Shown: one piece after another, positions 10,163-19,048 of the stretch | How positions within the stretch are numbered: the stretch's first letter is position 1 | Layout: each line of letters begins with the position of its first letter | Assembly (NCBI RefSeq): GCF_018882445.1 | Contig: NZ_JACVOM010000004.1 | Coordinates: forward strand, 1 to 64,000 | Source of the DNA: Polynucleobacter sp. 15G-AUS-farblos | GTDB lineage: Bacteria > Pseudomonadota > Gammaproteobacteria > Burkholderiales > Burkholderiaceae | DNA length: 64,000 nt | Direction of reading: 5' to 3' | The notes under the pieces: model-generated | What the model saw: only the letters and a program-made list of their open reading frames with translations | The model's database searches: none | Told to the model about the DNA's origin: nothing | Position numbers and translations under genes: made by a program

Positions 10163-11371
10163 ATGATCACCAACACCTTCGAATTTATCAGCGTCAAAGA
10201 TTGGTGCCAGCTGGCAAATAGCCCCGCCACCCTCTTTTCTAAGCCCAGAAGCTACTTAGCCCTATTTGAGGATGCCAAGGTGTGCCTGAGCCCTGCAAAT
10301 TGGGGTCCAGGCAAGGAAACCCCTGAAGGTCAGCTTTTTTACGATGTTGCCTCTACTGGTGGCTTTGCCGTCAAAGATTTACTTGCCCCACTCACTATTA
10401 CTGGCTCAGTAGTGGCTAATTTGGGGCCAAGTATTGTTAAAGATGATGCTCTACTCGTTTTGGTAGATAAGCATCTTGCTCTCACTGAATCCTATGGTGA
10501 TGAACGTTGGAAGCAATATCAATTAGGTGCTTGGCCAGATGCCCACAATTACCCACGGCAATCTATTGGTTCCAGACTACTCTCACTGTTCAAGACCGGC
10601 AAGATTGCAGCGCCACGTATCCAACGGTATACGCTTGAAGAACCTTTAATCGAAATTACAGAGCCTTGTATTTACTTAACCTTGCGCGCCCATGATGGCA
10701 ATATCTTTCATTGGCTCTTTGAAGTATTACCTAGACTCAGGTGTTTAGATCTTGTTCCTCAATTACGGGATTTACCGTTATTAGTACGAGATCCATTAAA
10801 TACTTTTCAAGAAACCACTTTACGCTTGATGGGCATCACGAATCGCATTCTGACTACTGGCGGCAAATCAGCAAAAGTAGCGCAACTGTATTTTGCTTCG
10901 ATTACTTCACCACCCTCCATTCATCCTGAAACGGTGGCCTGGCTGCGTCAAAAGATTTTGGGATCTTTACCTTCATCCAAATCTGTCGACCGAAAGCTCT
11001 ATATCTCCCGCAAAGATGCCAACGCCCGTCGTGTGAGCAATGAAGATGAAGTGATGAAGGTGTTGGCACCTTTAGGTTTTGAACATATTGTCATGAGTGC
11101 TCTCTCTCCGGCAGAGCAGATTGAGACCATGCGCAATGCTAAAACCATCGTGCTAGCGCATGGTGCCGCCGGGGCTCACCTGCTCTTTGCGCCAACAGAA
11201 TGCAATGTAATTGAATTGCACTCACCTAAATGGCCTAATAGTGTGTATTTCACGATTAGCAAAGCATTGGGCCAACCTTATGGTTTCCTCTTTGGAAGAC
11301 ACCAAAATCGGCAACTCGATTACTCAATTGATGTGAAGCAGTTACTATCCATGCTAAACGCTACTTCATAA
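10163..11371 (+). CDS. Glycosyltransferase family 61 protein
   Basis: The product resembles GT61 (DUF563) enzymes. It contains NIFHWLFEVLPRL in the middle, LYISRKDANARRVSNE, and the C-terminal HGAAGAHLLFA followed by NVIELHSP, all hallmarks of this family. It is predicted to be cytoplasmic and has no membrane segments. The frame is open from a TTG at 10148, but I prefer ATG 10163, giving 402 residues; neither has a strong ribosome site. A TATAAA at 10115-10120 is a plausible -10 box, although no matching -35 is clear. The gene is followed 7 bp later by the GT25 gene and is probably cotranscribed. The sugar transferred is unknown. Confidence 0.85.
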   Translation: MITNTFEFISVKDWCQLANSPATLFSKPRSYLALFEDAKVCLSPANWGPGKETPEGQLFYDVASTGGFAVKDLLAPLTITGSVVANLGPSIVKDDALLVLVDKHLALTESYGDERWKQYQLGAWPDAHNYPRQSIGSRLLSLFKTGKIAAPRIQRYTLEEPLIEITEPCIYLTLRAHDGNIFHWLFEVLPRLRCLDLVPQLRDLPLLVRDPLNTFQETTLRLMGITNRILTTGGKSAKVAQLYFASITSPPSIHPETVAWLRQKILGSLPSSKSVDRKLYISRKDANARRVSNEDEVMKVLAPLGFEHIVMSALSPAEQIETMRNAKTIVLAHGAAGAHLLFAPTECNVIELHSPKWPNSVYFTISKALGQPYGFLFGRHQNRQLDYSIDVKQLLSMLNATS

Positions 11372-11378
11372 TAGATAG

Positions 11379-12083
11379 ATGCAGTCAACCAATACCCTCA
11401 TTCAGTACTACTTGATTCATGGCACCGATGCCATGCGTGCGCCTTTTATGCGTAGTCAATTTGATTTATTTGGGATTCCACAAGATCATGTTCAGTGGGT
11501 ACTAGCTCCTAATAAAGGCGATCCATTACCAGAGGGGATTTGCTCTAACCCCACACTTACTATTGGTCAAAAGGTAGTGACCTATAAGCATTACTTAATT
11601 CTCAAAGACATAGTTGAGAAGCGGCATCCTCTAGCGGTCATCATGGAAGACAATATTTGTTTTTATGACAATGTTCCCAAGAAAATTGCACAGTACTTAA
11701 GTGACTTACCAGAGGATTGGGGTTGCGTCTTTGATGGTGACATCTTAGGACTGCATTACACCGAAGGACCTGTGACTAAAGAGAAATCGGTATATCTCAA
11801 GTCCAATGAGAAAACACCACAATGCGATGGCGGTAGTCGAGGTGCTAATTTCATTCTCATGAACCAGCGTACCGCAAAATTAATGCTTGATCATTTTCTG
11901 CCCTTTGTGCATGTCTCCGATCACCAATACAACCACCTACTCAAAACCTTAGATATCAAATCGTTTTGGGCAGAACCACCCAATGTGCACAAGATCCCAC
12001 GCCCCTCTTCTTGGAAAGAGGGCGAAACAAAAACAACTTGGCGTGGAGCTGTGAAGCGCTGGTTGCGCTCCTTCTTAAATTAA
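11379..12083 (+). CDS. Glycosyltransferase family 25 (LPS biosynthesis type)
   Basis: The 234-residue product matches the GT25 fold of LPS galactosyltransferases (LgtB/LpsA-like). It has an N-terminal YYLIHGTDAMRAPFMRSQF segment, an acidic metal-binding motif IMEDNICF where the family usually has EDD, and a C-terminal SDHQYNHLL preceding WAEPP. The second Asp of the family EDD is Asn here, so the metal-binding geometry may differ. It sits directly after the GT61 gene and runs convergently into the GT4 gene at 12114. It probably adds a hexose to LPS core or a similar glycan. Confidence 0.8.
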   Translation: MQSTNTLIQYYLIHGTDAMRAPFMRSQFDLFGIPQDHVQWVLAPNKGDPLPEGICSNPTLTIGQKVVTYKHYLILKDIVEKRHPLAVIMEDNICFYDNVPKKIAQYLSDLPEDWGCVFDGDILGLHYTEGPVTKEKSVYLKSNEKTPQCDGGSRGANFILMNQRTAKLMLDHFLPFVHVSDHQYNHLLKTLDIKSFWAEPPNVHKIPRPSSWKEGETKTTWRGAVKRWLRSFLN

Positions 12084-12113
12084 TTTACATCAAAAGAGCT
12101 TATTGCCGGCTGA

Positions 12114-13430
12114 CTATCCAGCGTTGGCTTGGTCAGCAATCGCTTGGCGATAGATCGCTTCGTACTGTTTTGCCACCACAGGATAGCTAAAAACATCTAC
12201 CGCTCTTTTACGGGCAGCAATATTGAGTTGATTGGATTTTGCTAATTCAGAAAAAAGCCACTCAATCCCAATGGCTAAATCTTCTGCTTCAAAAGGTTTA
12301 GCTAAATATCCGGATACCTGATGCTCAAGAACATCCATTAAGCCGGTGGCATTAAAAGCCGCTACAGGGGTGCCACAAGCCAAAGCCTCGCTCGCTGTTT
12401 GACCAAATGCCTCTTGACGTGAAGGCACCACCATCACGTCAGCTGCGCTGTAGAGTAAACGTAAAGATACATCGTCATGTACATGTCCCATGTAATGCAC
12501 TGGGAATCCCAAGTCTTCTGGCACTTGCGGTGCGTGCTGACCAAAAATGACCAACTCCAAACCCTGTAAAGGAGAATGAGTGGCTTGGGGTATGGCTTGG
12601 ACTTTTGCTTGCGCCTTCTTTAGGAAAGTAAGCGCCTCACGAAGTAGATCAAAGCCCTTACGAGGGTCAGCTGCGCCACCAATAGCACCAAACATGAGTA
12701 AGGGTGCCTTAGCTGGTAAATGCAATAGCTCACGTGCAGTGGCCTTATCCACTGGCTTCCATACCTCTGTGTTCAGTGGGTTAGGCACTACATGCATTGG
12801 CCAACCCTGCATTAATGCACTTTGAGATGCACACTCCGTTAACCAACGACTCGGGGTCACGATATGAATAGGTTGAGAATGCTTCCACGCTTTTTTCTTG
12901 CGCTGCCAAGTCCATGCATTGAGATCAAATCCATTCTCGGATTTTGGGCGATTGCTGGAGTTGTATCCCGATCTCCAGCGTGCTGCGCCATCATCAGCAA
13001 CATAGTGCTCGGCGCCAGAAAACGCCCACATATCGTGCAAAGTCCAAACTAAAGGTTTACGAAGATTGCCAATATCTGCAATAGAAAGCATCTCGCCATT
13101 AACCCAATGCAGATGCATGAGATCAACGGGGGCACTATTAAAGTCTTTAGCGCGATTGGTAGGTAAGCAGGCTAAAGAATGTGGCGTAGGGTTGCCATCC
13201 TTAACCAGTCGACCTATGATTCCGCCTAGGCCTGAATATAGCTTCGCCTTAAGCTTGCCCAGCGCACTACTGGGACCTTTTACTGTCCAGTCACCAATCA
13301 CAGCCTGATTGACCACCATCACCGAATCCACTCCCGTTTCTCTCAGGGCAGAGTGGGTTCGATATGCCGCCCTTGGACCACCACCAATAGAGTCTGAGTG
13401 ACTGAGTAGATAAGTTTTGAGCTTAGGCAT
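12114..13430 (-). CDS. Glycosyltransferase family 4, WcaC-like
   Basis: The 438-residue product is a GT-B retaining transferase. The N-terminal part has LLSHSDSIGGGPRAAYR and LHWVNGEML followed by WTLHDMWAFSGAEHY, a region resembling colanic-acid WcaC proteins. The C-terminal half has the donor-site motif SRQEAFGQTASEALACGTPV with two Glu residues eight positions apart. It is the last gene of a minus-strand run with GT2 (18 bp upstream) and the ligase/polymerase-like gene. It probably transfers a nucleotide-activated hexose in the cytoplasm. Confidence 0.88.
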   Translation of the reverse strand: MPKLKTYLLSHSDSIGGGPRAAYRTHSALRETGVDSVMVVNQAVIGDWTVKGPSSALGKLKAKLYSGLGGIIGRLVKDGNPTPHSLACLPTNRAKDFNSAPVDLMHLHWVNGEMLSIADIGNLRKPLVWTLHDMWAFSGAEHYVADDGAARWRSGYNSSNRPKSENGFDLNAWTWQRKKKAWKHSQPIHIVTPSRWLTECASQSALMQGWPMHVVPNPLNTEVWKPVDKATARELLHLPAKAPLLMFGAIGGAADPRKGFDLLREALTFLKKAQAKVQAIPQATHSPLQGLELVIFGQHAPQVPEDLGFPVHYMGHVHDDVSLRLLYSAADVMVVPSRQEAFGQTASEALACGTPVAAFNATGLMDVLEHQVSGYLAKPFEAEDLAIGIEWLFSELAKSNQLNIAARKRAVDVFSYPVVAKQYEAIYRQAIADQANAG

Positions 13431-13447
13431 GAATATTTTTTCTGGGA

Positions 13448-14371
13448 CTAAGCCGGGTTCAATAATTTTTTCAGCGGCCTTAAAAACCGCTTCATAGTTT
13501 TAAATAAAGTAATCCCATGTACTTTCTCAAACACCATGAGATCTGCTGTGGAATTGGGTGCTTGTGACTTTGGATGTATCAGGGGAAATGATAAATCTGC
13601 AGGAATGGCCTCTAATAAAAAAGTAGGTTTTTGAGATGAAGTATGCGTTGCTGCTTCACCAAATCCGAGGTTCTCTGTTAAGTTTTGTGCTGGTGTAATG
13701 GTGACACTATTGGTACGCCAACAAGTGTAAGCACATTGATAATCCCAAGTATCCCGTTTGCCTGCGTACAACTCATCAAACAAATAGGTCCAATGAGAGA
13801 CCAAGAGAGGTTGGCCTGGAAACACGGATTTGAGCCAGCCTTCTTGTTTAAGCTTGGGCCACGCTTGCATTCGCACATCGTAGTGCTGCCATGCTCGGCG
13901 CCAAGAAGCCCAACCCCAGATTAAGGCATTTTTCGAAAAGAAATAACTCTCATCCAAAGGTATTTTTCCAGGAATGAGATTAGAACCACTCACCATCCAT
14001 ACCGAATCATCGTGGCGATAACGCTCTAAGAGCTCATCACAATAGGGAAAGAAGCTGGGTAATGGCAACACATCATCTTCTAAGATGATGCCTTCAGGCT
14101 CATTCTCAAAGAACCAATCAATTCCGCTCGAGACGCCCATCTTGCAACCCAAATTACTGTCGCGAAAAAGGGTTTTGACTTCGCATGGCCAATCTACTGC
14201 GGTAGCAATCGCGCGAACCTGCTCACACAATTGCGCTTCGCCACTACGCCCTGCTCGTGGGCCATCAGCCGCCACATATAAACGTGGTGGACGTGCAGCC
14301 CGAATCGCCGCGAACACTTGCTTAGTGGTGCTGGGCCGATTAAAAACCAGAAAGAGGACTGGGCTATTCAT
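13448..14371 (-). CDS. Glycosyltransferase family 2 (HlpA-like)
   Basis: The 307-residue product starts MNSPVLFLVFNRPSTTKQVF, as in a GT-A subgroup often labelled hemolytic-protein HlpA-like. It carries a clear metal-site EDDVLP motif inside GIILEDDVLPLPSFF, with WGWASWRRAW downstream, a typical acceptor-side signature of this group. It has no membrane segments and is predicted to be cytoplasmic. The start is ATG 14371, 15 bases after the stop of the upstream ligase-like gene. The substrate is unknown. Confidence 0.85.
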   Translation of the reverse strand: MNSPVLFLVFNRPSTTKQVFAAIRAARPPRLYVAADGPRAGRSGEAQLCEQVRAIATAVDWPCEVKTLFRDSNLGCKMGVSSGIDWFFENEPEGIILEDDVLPLPSFFPYCDELLERYRHDDSVWMVSGSNLIPGKIPLDESYFFSKNALIWGWASWRRAWQHYDVRMQAWPKLKQEGWLKSVFPGQPLLVSHWTYLFDELYAGKRDTWDYQCAYTCWRTNSVTITPAQNLTENLGFGEAATHTSSQKPTFLLEAIPADLSFPLIHPKSQAPNSTADLMVFEKVHGITLFKTMKRFLRPLKKLLNPA

Positions 14372-14386
14372 AAGAGGATTATGCGG

Positions 14387-16522
14387 TCAGAAAAACTCAG
14401 GCGCACGAATTAATACTCCTAACCTGCGACCATCTACGCTGACACCCTGATTGCGGGGCGTGTAGCAAGTCGATAAGGTCAGTACTGCATCAATACTGCC
14501 ATCAGAAACTTGCCCATTTGGCAAAACCACTTCAATGACATTTTTACCTGCCGCATTCCAGGTCACATTACTGCTAGCCATCACGCTCCAGCGATAACCA
14601 ATAATTTGCAAATTGGCATCCAAAGGATGAATTGTAATTCCGGGGCGAGTAACTTCCACAGGCAAACGAATGCCATGAGCACCAGCAGGCAATACAAATC
14701 CCATCGTCTTGCCTGAGCTCCAGCCGTCTGCAGTCAAAGACTTAGGCACAAAACAGGCGCTTCCATATTGAAATGGAAAAGCAGTAAAAGACCGATACAC
14801 CTCTACAAATGCCCCAAAGCCAAGTATTCCGCAAAAACAAGTGATCACGATACCTTTGAGCGTGTATGTGGGGCTCGATAGGGAGCTCTCAATGCGACCC
14901 TCTTGCAAGTCCTCAGCCTGATAAATGGAATACATGAGACCCAACAAGATCGACAAGAGAATGAGGTTCTCTCGGACTAAAAGGGAATGGGCATAAACAT
15001 TACCTAGGAGAACAGCAAATAAGGCGATAGCCGCGGGAATCAGTGGCGAACGGCGGCGGGCGAACCAAAGCGGTGCGCTTAAAGCAAATGCGAGAGCTAA
15101 GCTACCGACAATTCCAGTCTCTGTCAGCGTCTGTAAAAAATAGTTGTGGGCATTTTCACCACCACGTACGCTAAGCAATGCAGATTGACTAAATGCCGAA
15201 TTACTCGACATGCGGAAAAAGTCACCCAAGCCTAAACCCATTAGTGGAAAGGAGCCAAACATCCGAATCGCTGCAGAAAAGATTTCTGGTCTATCGCCAA
15301 AAATTCCACCAACTGCAGTAATGCTTGCAAATCCGCGCTCTTGTAATTGTGAAAGTAGATGAATCATCCAAAAACTCGATTGATTGCTATAAGCAAATAA
15401 AGTAATCAATGCCAACACTGCAAGCAAGCTAAATCCACCGGCTAGCGGATAAAACCATCGACGATGATTTCTCCATAAATAAATGGATGCACCGATAGTG
15501 ATAGCCAATACGGCAATCAAAAATGAAAAACGAGACTTACTCAGAATCAAGCCTACCCAAGCTATTGCCATAGCAACGACTAGAATCCATCGCTGCATTG
15601 AATGCCCGCGATCCTGATAGCCGCCTCTCAGAAAGGCATACCAATAACCCCAGAGACCGACAACCCCAATGAGCATATGGGCTGCAAAGGAATGGATATC
15701 CGGCTGAAAGCCTTGCGCAGCATAACCAATGCGATCTTTTCTAAATTCCAAACTGGATTCTAATAAGCCTAGGCCCGTTCTCGCCTGAATGATGCCCATC
15801 AGACCGGCAGCAATAATGCCTAACATCAGGGGTAAGAAGATTACTTTATTTTTTTCTTGAGCGCTCTCTATCTGACTCAATTTCACCATGACTGAAATGA
15901 ATGCAGCCATGGCAAGCGCAAATGCCATCCACTCGGCAAGTGGAAAAAAATCATCATGCCAACCCATGGGTCTAAAGTGCTGAAAATTAAATAACAGCCC
16001 CTTCATTGAAATTGGTGCAGCGGATTGCCAGGCATTACGCACAACCGCCAATACAGTAGAAGCTGTGATGACCAATAAACCAAGCGCAACCGGCCAAGGA
16101 GGTAAAAATTGAATGGCTGATTGCCAACGATGAGCCTTGGAAAATCTTGTACTGCTAGACCTAGTGCGCAGAATTTGTTGGAATAGCACCCCTAAGAAGA
16201 AGCCTGCTGCAAGATCAATTCCGGCGTTCGCTTGCGCTTGAATAGCAAGACTGAATAATGAATTGATCTGTCCATGTAGATTAGGACTGATCGGCACCAG
16301 AAATACAAAGCCCATCAGACCCCAAGACCCTGGCAACAGCCCTAAAACAAATGCAAGTACGAAATAAGAAACGGTAATCACAAATTGAGGCTCGGGCATT
16401 GTCAACCAATTATTTGCAAATACAGCAAGGGTCGCCACAAGAGATAAAACCAACCCAGATAGGGAAAGAGATAACCTCAAAGAAGCAAGAGTTCTATTGG
16501 CTTTAGCAAACACCGAATACAC
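14387..16522 (-). CDS. O-antigen ligase/polymerase family membrane protein with C-terminal soluble domain
   Basis: The 711-residue product has 12 or so hydrophobic segments. Its long central loop contains GGENAHNYFLQTLTETGIVG, the signature around the catalytic His-Asn of WaaL/Wzy (Wzy_C family) proteins. The protein is longer than ordinary ligases: after the last helix (about residue 570) comes a ~140-residue soluble part ending DGRRLGVLI. That ending resembles the last strand of the modules at 3503 and 5799. The start is GTG 16522, because no upstream in-frame ATG exists. It is the first gene of a three-gene minus-strand operon. Whether it polymerises or ligates glycan cannot be decided from sequence. 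Confidence 0.82.
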   Translation of the reverse strand: MYSVFAKANRTLASLRLSLSLSGLVLSLVATLAVFANNWLTMPEPQFVITVSYFVLAFVLGLLPGSWGLMGFVFLVPISPNLHGQINSLFSLAIQAQANAGIDLAAGFFLGVLFQQILRTRSSSTRFSKAHRWQSAIQFLPPWPVALGLLVITASTVLAVVRNAWQSAAPISMKGLLFNFQHFRPMGWHDDFFPLAEWMAFALAMAAFISVMVKLSQIESAQEKNKVIFLPLMLGIIAAGLMGIIQARTGLGLLESSLEFRKDRIGYAAQGFQPDIHSFAAHMLIGVVGLWGYWYAFLRGGYQDRGHSMQRWILVVAMAIAWVGLILSKSRFSFLIAVLAITIGASIYLWRNHRRWFYPLAGGFSLLAVLALITLFAYSNQSSFWMIHLLSQLQERGFASITAVGGIFGDRPEIFSAAIRMFGSFPLMGLGLGDFFRMSSNSAFSQSALLSVRGGENAHNYFLQTLTETGIVGSLALAFALSAPLWFARRRSPLIPAAIALFAVLLGNVYAHSLLVRENLILLSILLGLMYSIYQAEDLQEGRIESSLSSPTYTLKGIVITCFCGILGFGAFVEVYRSFTAFPFQYGSACFVPKSLTADGWSSGKTMGFVLPAGAHGIRLPVEVTRPGITIHPLDANLQIIGYRWSVMASSNVTWNAAGKNVIEVVLPNGQVSDGSIDAVLTLSTCYTPRNQGVSVDGRRLGVLIRAPEFF

Positions 16523-16765
16523 ACCAAGCGAGGGTCTTAAATTGGGATGACGGAGTCATGGGTAGTTTTGCGCTCGTGAAAGCCACAATTTATGTTCTAA
16601 CCCATTATTATAATTGAGGAAAATCATCTGGAAGCCCTCAAAAAGCTGATTCTATAACGGGGCATTTGTTTGAACTGCTGAGAATTCCGCCCATCCAGCC
16701 TTCTTTCATTAAACTAGTAGTCAAATTCAACAAAATCACATCTAGACAATCAGAATCCCATTCCC

Positions 16766-17632
16766 TTGAAAATACTTGTTACCGGCGCAAAGGGCTTCAC
16801 AGGCCAGCATTTTTCAAAGCTTGCAACTGCAGCAGGCCATGAAGTGGTGCCACTGCAATCCAATCTCAATGAGATTGATGCCTTGGATGCTGAAGTTCTG
16901 AGAGTTTCGCCAGATTTTGTGATTCACTTTGCTGGCATCAGTTTTGTAGCCTCCAAAGACAATGAAGCTTTTTATCGCGTTCATGCCCTAGGCACCAGCA
17001 ATCTCTTAAATGCTCTATTAAAACTAGAAAAATTGCCAAAGAAAATTTTGTTGGCTAGTAGCGCTACGATCTATGGCAATAGCGATAATCCTTTTTCAGT
17101 AGAAACACAAACTCCATCCCCCATTGATCACTACGCGATGAGTAAAGTTGCAATGGAGGAAATGGCAAAGACCTATTTTGATAAGTTACCAGTCATCATT
17201 GCTCGCCCTTTTAACTATACGGGCCCAGGACAACGAGATAATTTCCTCATACCAAAACTAGTAAAACATTTTGTGCAAAAGTTACCCGCGATTGAATTGG
17301 GTAATCTCAATGTTGAGCGTGAATTTAATGATGTAGCAATGATTTGCGATGCCTATTTGGCACTCTTACAGTTTGGTGAGCCAGGCGAAACCTATAATGT
17401 TTGCTCCGGTAATGCGAGGTCCCTGCAGGATGTAGTCAGTACATTAACTCGTATCACAAACCACCCCATTGAGATTGTGATCAATCCAGATTTCATCAGA
17501 TCTAATGAAGTGCACCGTATGTGCGGTGACCCTGCAAAGTTAAATACTTTACTTAAACGCCATCATCTTGAGCTACGCAAAATTGATCTTGAAACCACTC
17601 TTGGCAATATGATTGCTAGTTCTGGGCAATAA
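16766..17632 (+). CDS. NAD-dependent epimerase/dehydratase, GDP-6-deoxymannose-reductase-like
   Basis: The 288-residue extended SDR has the nucleotide-binding GAKGFTGQHF at the start, SSATIYGN, the catalytic YAMSK with preceding Ser/Thr, and ARPFNYTGPGQ. This combination is common in the RMD (GDP-4-keto-6-deoxymannose reductase) branch. No gmd partner gene lies in the window, so the substrate is inferred only. The start is TTG 16766, chosen because the Rossmann motif begins eight codons later and no ATG precedes it. It lies 3 bp upstream of the GT4 gene at 17636, so one nucleotide sugar may serve that transferase. Confidence 0.78.
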   Translation: MKILVTGAKGFTGQHFSKLATAAGHEVVPLQSNLNEIDALDAEVLRVSPDFVIHFAGISFVASKDNEAFYRVHALGTSNLLNALLKLEKLPKKILLASSATIYGNSDNPFSVETQTPSPIDHYAMSKVAMEEMAKTYFDKLPVIIARPFNYTGPGQRDNFLIPKLVKHFVQKLPAIELGNLNVEREFNDVAMICDAYLALLQFGEPGETYNVCSGNARSLQDVVSTLTRITNHPIEIVINPDFIRSNEVHRMCGDPAKLNTLLKRHHLELRKIDLETTLGNMIASSGQ

Positions 17633-17635
17633 CGG

Positions 17636-18769
17636 ATGAAAACCGCCTTTCCCAAGGTGGCTTTTGGTAGCACCCTTCTTGATCGAGGGCTTCATTCTGG
17701 GGGTCTTGATGGTATTGGCCAGTACTGCCAAGAGCTCTTAAATCAATACTCATTAAATCCCACAGAATTTGAAATTCAAGCCTTTTCTTTTGGCACAAAT
17801 AAAACTTACTGCTCAGCGACTATATTGCCAAGTTATCCAAGTTATCTTGCTAAATCATTTTTAAGCGCCAATCAAGAAACCACTGCAAGACAATTTTTTG
17901 CTGATGTGGATGTAATTCATGCTACTGATCAGCTGATTCCTATTCGACACAATAAACCAATGGTCTCAACGGTGATGGATACCATCCCATTGAGTCATCC
18001 ACAGTTTCTTCGCTCACACTCACGCTATCTCAAGCCCTTTCTGTGGAAAAAATTAACCCAGCAGTCCGATCACATCATTACGATTTCAGAGTTCTCTAAA
18101 AAAGAGATTAGTCGCTTGATGCATTTCCCCTTAGAAAAAATAACGTCCATACCCCTTGGAGTAGACAGTCGTTATTTTGAGAAAATTGCCAATGAAGATA
18201 TTCAAAATACTTTAAATCGATTTTCAATTCATACTCCATTCTTCCTTTTTATAGGCTCTATTCAGCCGCGGAAAAATTTACTGCGCCTTTTAAAGGCGCA
18301 TGCTTCTTTGCCTCAAAAACTAGCCACTGAATTTCCTTTGGTGATTGCTGGAAAATTAGCCTGGGATGATGGCCAAACTCTGAAAGAAATTCACAAAGGG
18401 GTAGATGAGAAACGCTGCATTTGGCTTGACTACATCAGCGACTTTGATAAACGCTGCCTATTACAAGCATCCCAGGGCATGGTGTTTGCAAGCCTATATG
18501 AAGGCTTTGGACTACCCATTCTGGAGGCCTTCGCCTCCAATACCCCGGTTATCACCTCTAATTGCACTTCAATGCCTGAGGTCGCTGGTGATGATGCCCT
18601 GTTAGTTGACCCGAACAATGTGGAATCTATTAGAGAGGCCTTACTAAGCTTGATTCATAACTCATCATTAGTCACAAGTCTCAAATTCAAAGGACTAAGT
18701 CAGGCTAAGAAATTTACCTGGGAACTAGTAGCAAATCGCACCCTGGACGTCTATAGATCGCTTCTTTAG
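17636..18769 (+). CDS. Glycosyltransferase family 4 (mannosyl/rhamnosyltransferase-like)
   Basis: The 377-residue product has GT-B features: ITISEFSKKEISR and PLGVD mid-protein, FIGSIQPRKNLLRLLKAH opening the second domain, and the donor-binding ASLYEGFGLPILEAFASNTP with E-x7-E spacing. This pattern fits GT4 enzymes that often use GDP-mannose or GDP-6-deoxyhexoses, which agrees with the coupled reductase gene just upstream. No membrane segment is present. A small ORF and a strong terminator follow. Confidence 0.87.
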   Translation: MKTAFPKVAFGSTLLDRGLHSGGLDGIGQYCQELLNQYSLNPTEFEIQAFSFGTNKTYCSATILPSYPSYLAKSFLSANQETTARQFFADVDVIHATDQLIPIRHNKPMVSTVMDTIPLSHPQFLRSHSRYLKPFLWKKLTQQSDHIITISEFSKKEISRLMHFPLEKITSIPLGVDSRYFEKIANEDIQNTLNRFSIHTPFFLFIGSIQPRKNLLRLLKAHASLPQKLATEFPLVIAGKLAWDDGQTLKEIHKGVDEKRCIWLDYISDFDKRCLLQASQGMVFASLYEGFGLPILEAFASNTPVITSNCTSMPEVAGDDALLVDPNNVESIREALLSLIHNSSLVTSLKFKGLSQAKKFTWELVANRTLDVYRSLL

Positions 18770-18849
18770 AATGCGCTATATTTCTGTTCTGAGGATCTTT
18801 CAACAAGCAAAACTATTATTAATTTCCTCAATTACCTTAGGAGAATAAG

Positions 18850-18975
18850 ATGAAAAAAATCGATCTGCGTAATTCAGTAACAGAATGCGCTCAGTCAGTC
18901 AAAAAAGAAAATGCTGGTAAATACTATAACTATGCAATTAAAGACTGCATCAAATCGATTGCAGCACAAAAGTAA
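18850..18975 (+). CDS. Small 41-residue protein of unknown function
   Basis: ATG 18850 is preceded by a textbook ribosome site, TAGGAG, with good spacing. The 41-codon frame begins MKKIDLRNSVTECAQS, contains NAGKYYNYAIKDCIKS, ends in AAQK and stops at TAA 18975. It is charged, predicted helical, and has two Cys 20 residues apart (13 and 33). It lacks a signal peptide or membrane helix. A strong hairpin terminator begins 18 bp after the stop. The ribosome site, coding-like composition and terminator together suggest a real short gene. I do not recognise the family. Confidence 0.6.
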   Translation: MKKIDLRNSVTECAQSVKKENAGKYYNYAIKDCIKSIAAQK

Positions 18976-18993
18976 ATTTTTACTTAGCCAATA

Positions 18994-19023
18994 AAAAAGC
19001 CACCTAAGGGTGGCTTTTTCTTT
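18994..19023. terminator. Bidirectional intrinsic terminator
   Basis: AAAAAGCCACC (18994-19004) and GGTGGCTTTTT (19009-19019) form an 11-bp stem with a TAAG loop, flanked by an A-run on one side and a T-run on the other. It can end transcription from the small ORF on the plus strand and from HiPIP on the minus strand, whose stop is at 19049. Confidence 0.9.
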
Positions 19024-19048
19024 AATACTGTTTTTCGCTATGGGGCAA

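Noticed and set aside
12580..13308. Three plus-strand frames of 62-81 residues opposite the GT4 gene
   Set aside because: Compositions look like antisense of the GT4 gene, and none has a good start region.
14085..14450. 121-residue open frame opposite the GT2 gene
   Set aside because: Low-complexity, Arg/Pro-rich product without family features, lying fully over well-supported genes on the other strand.
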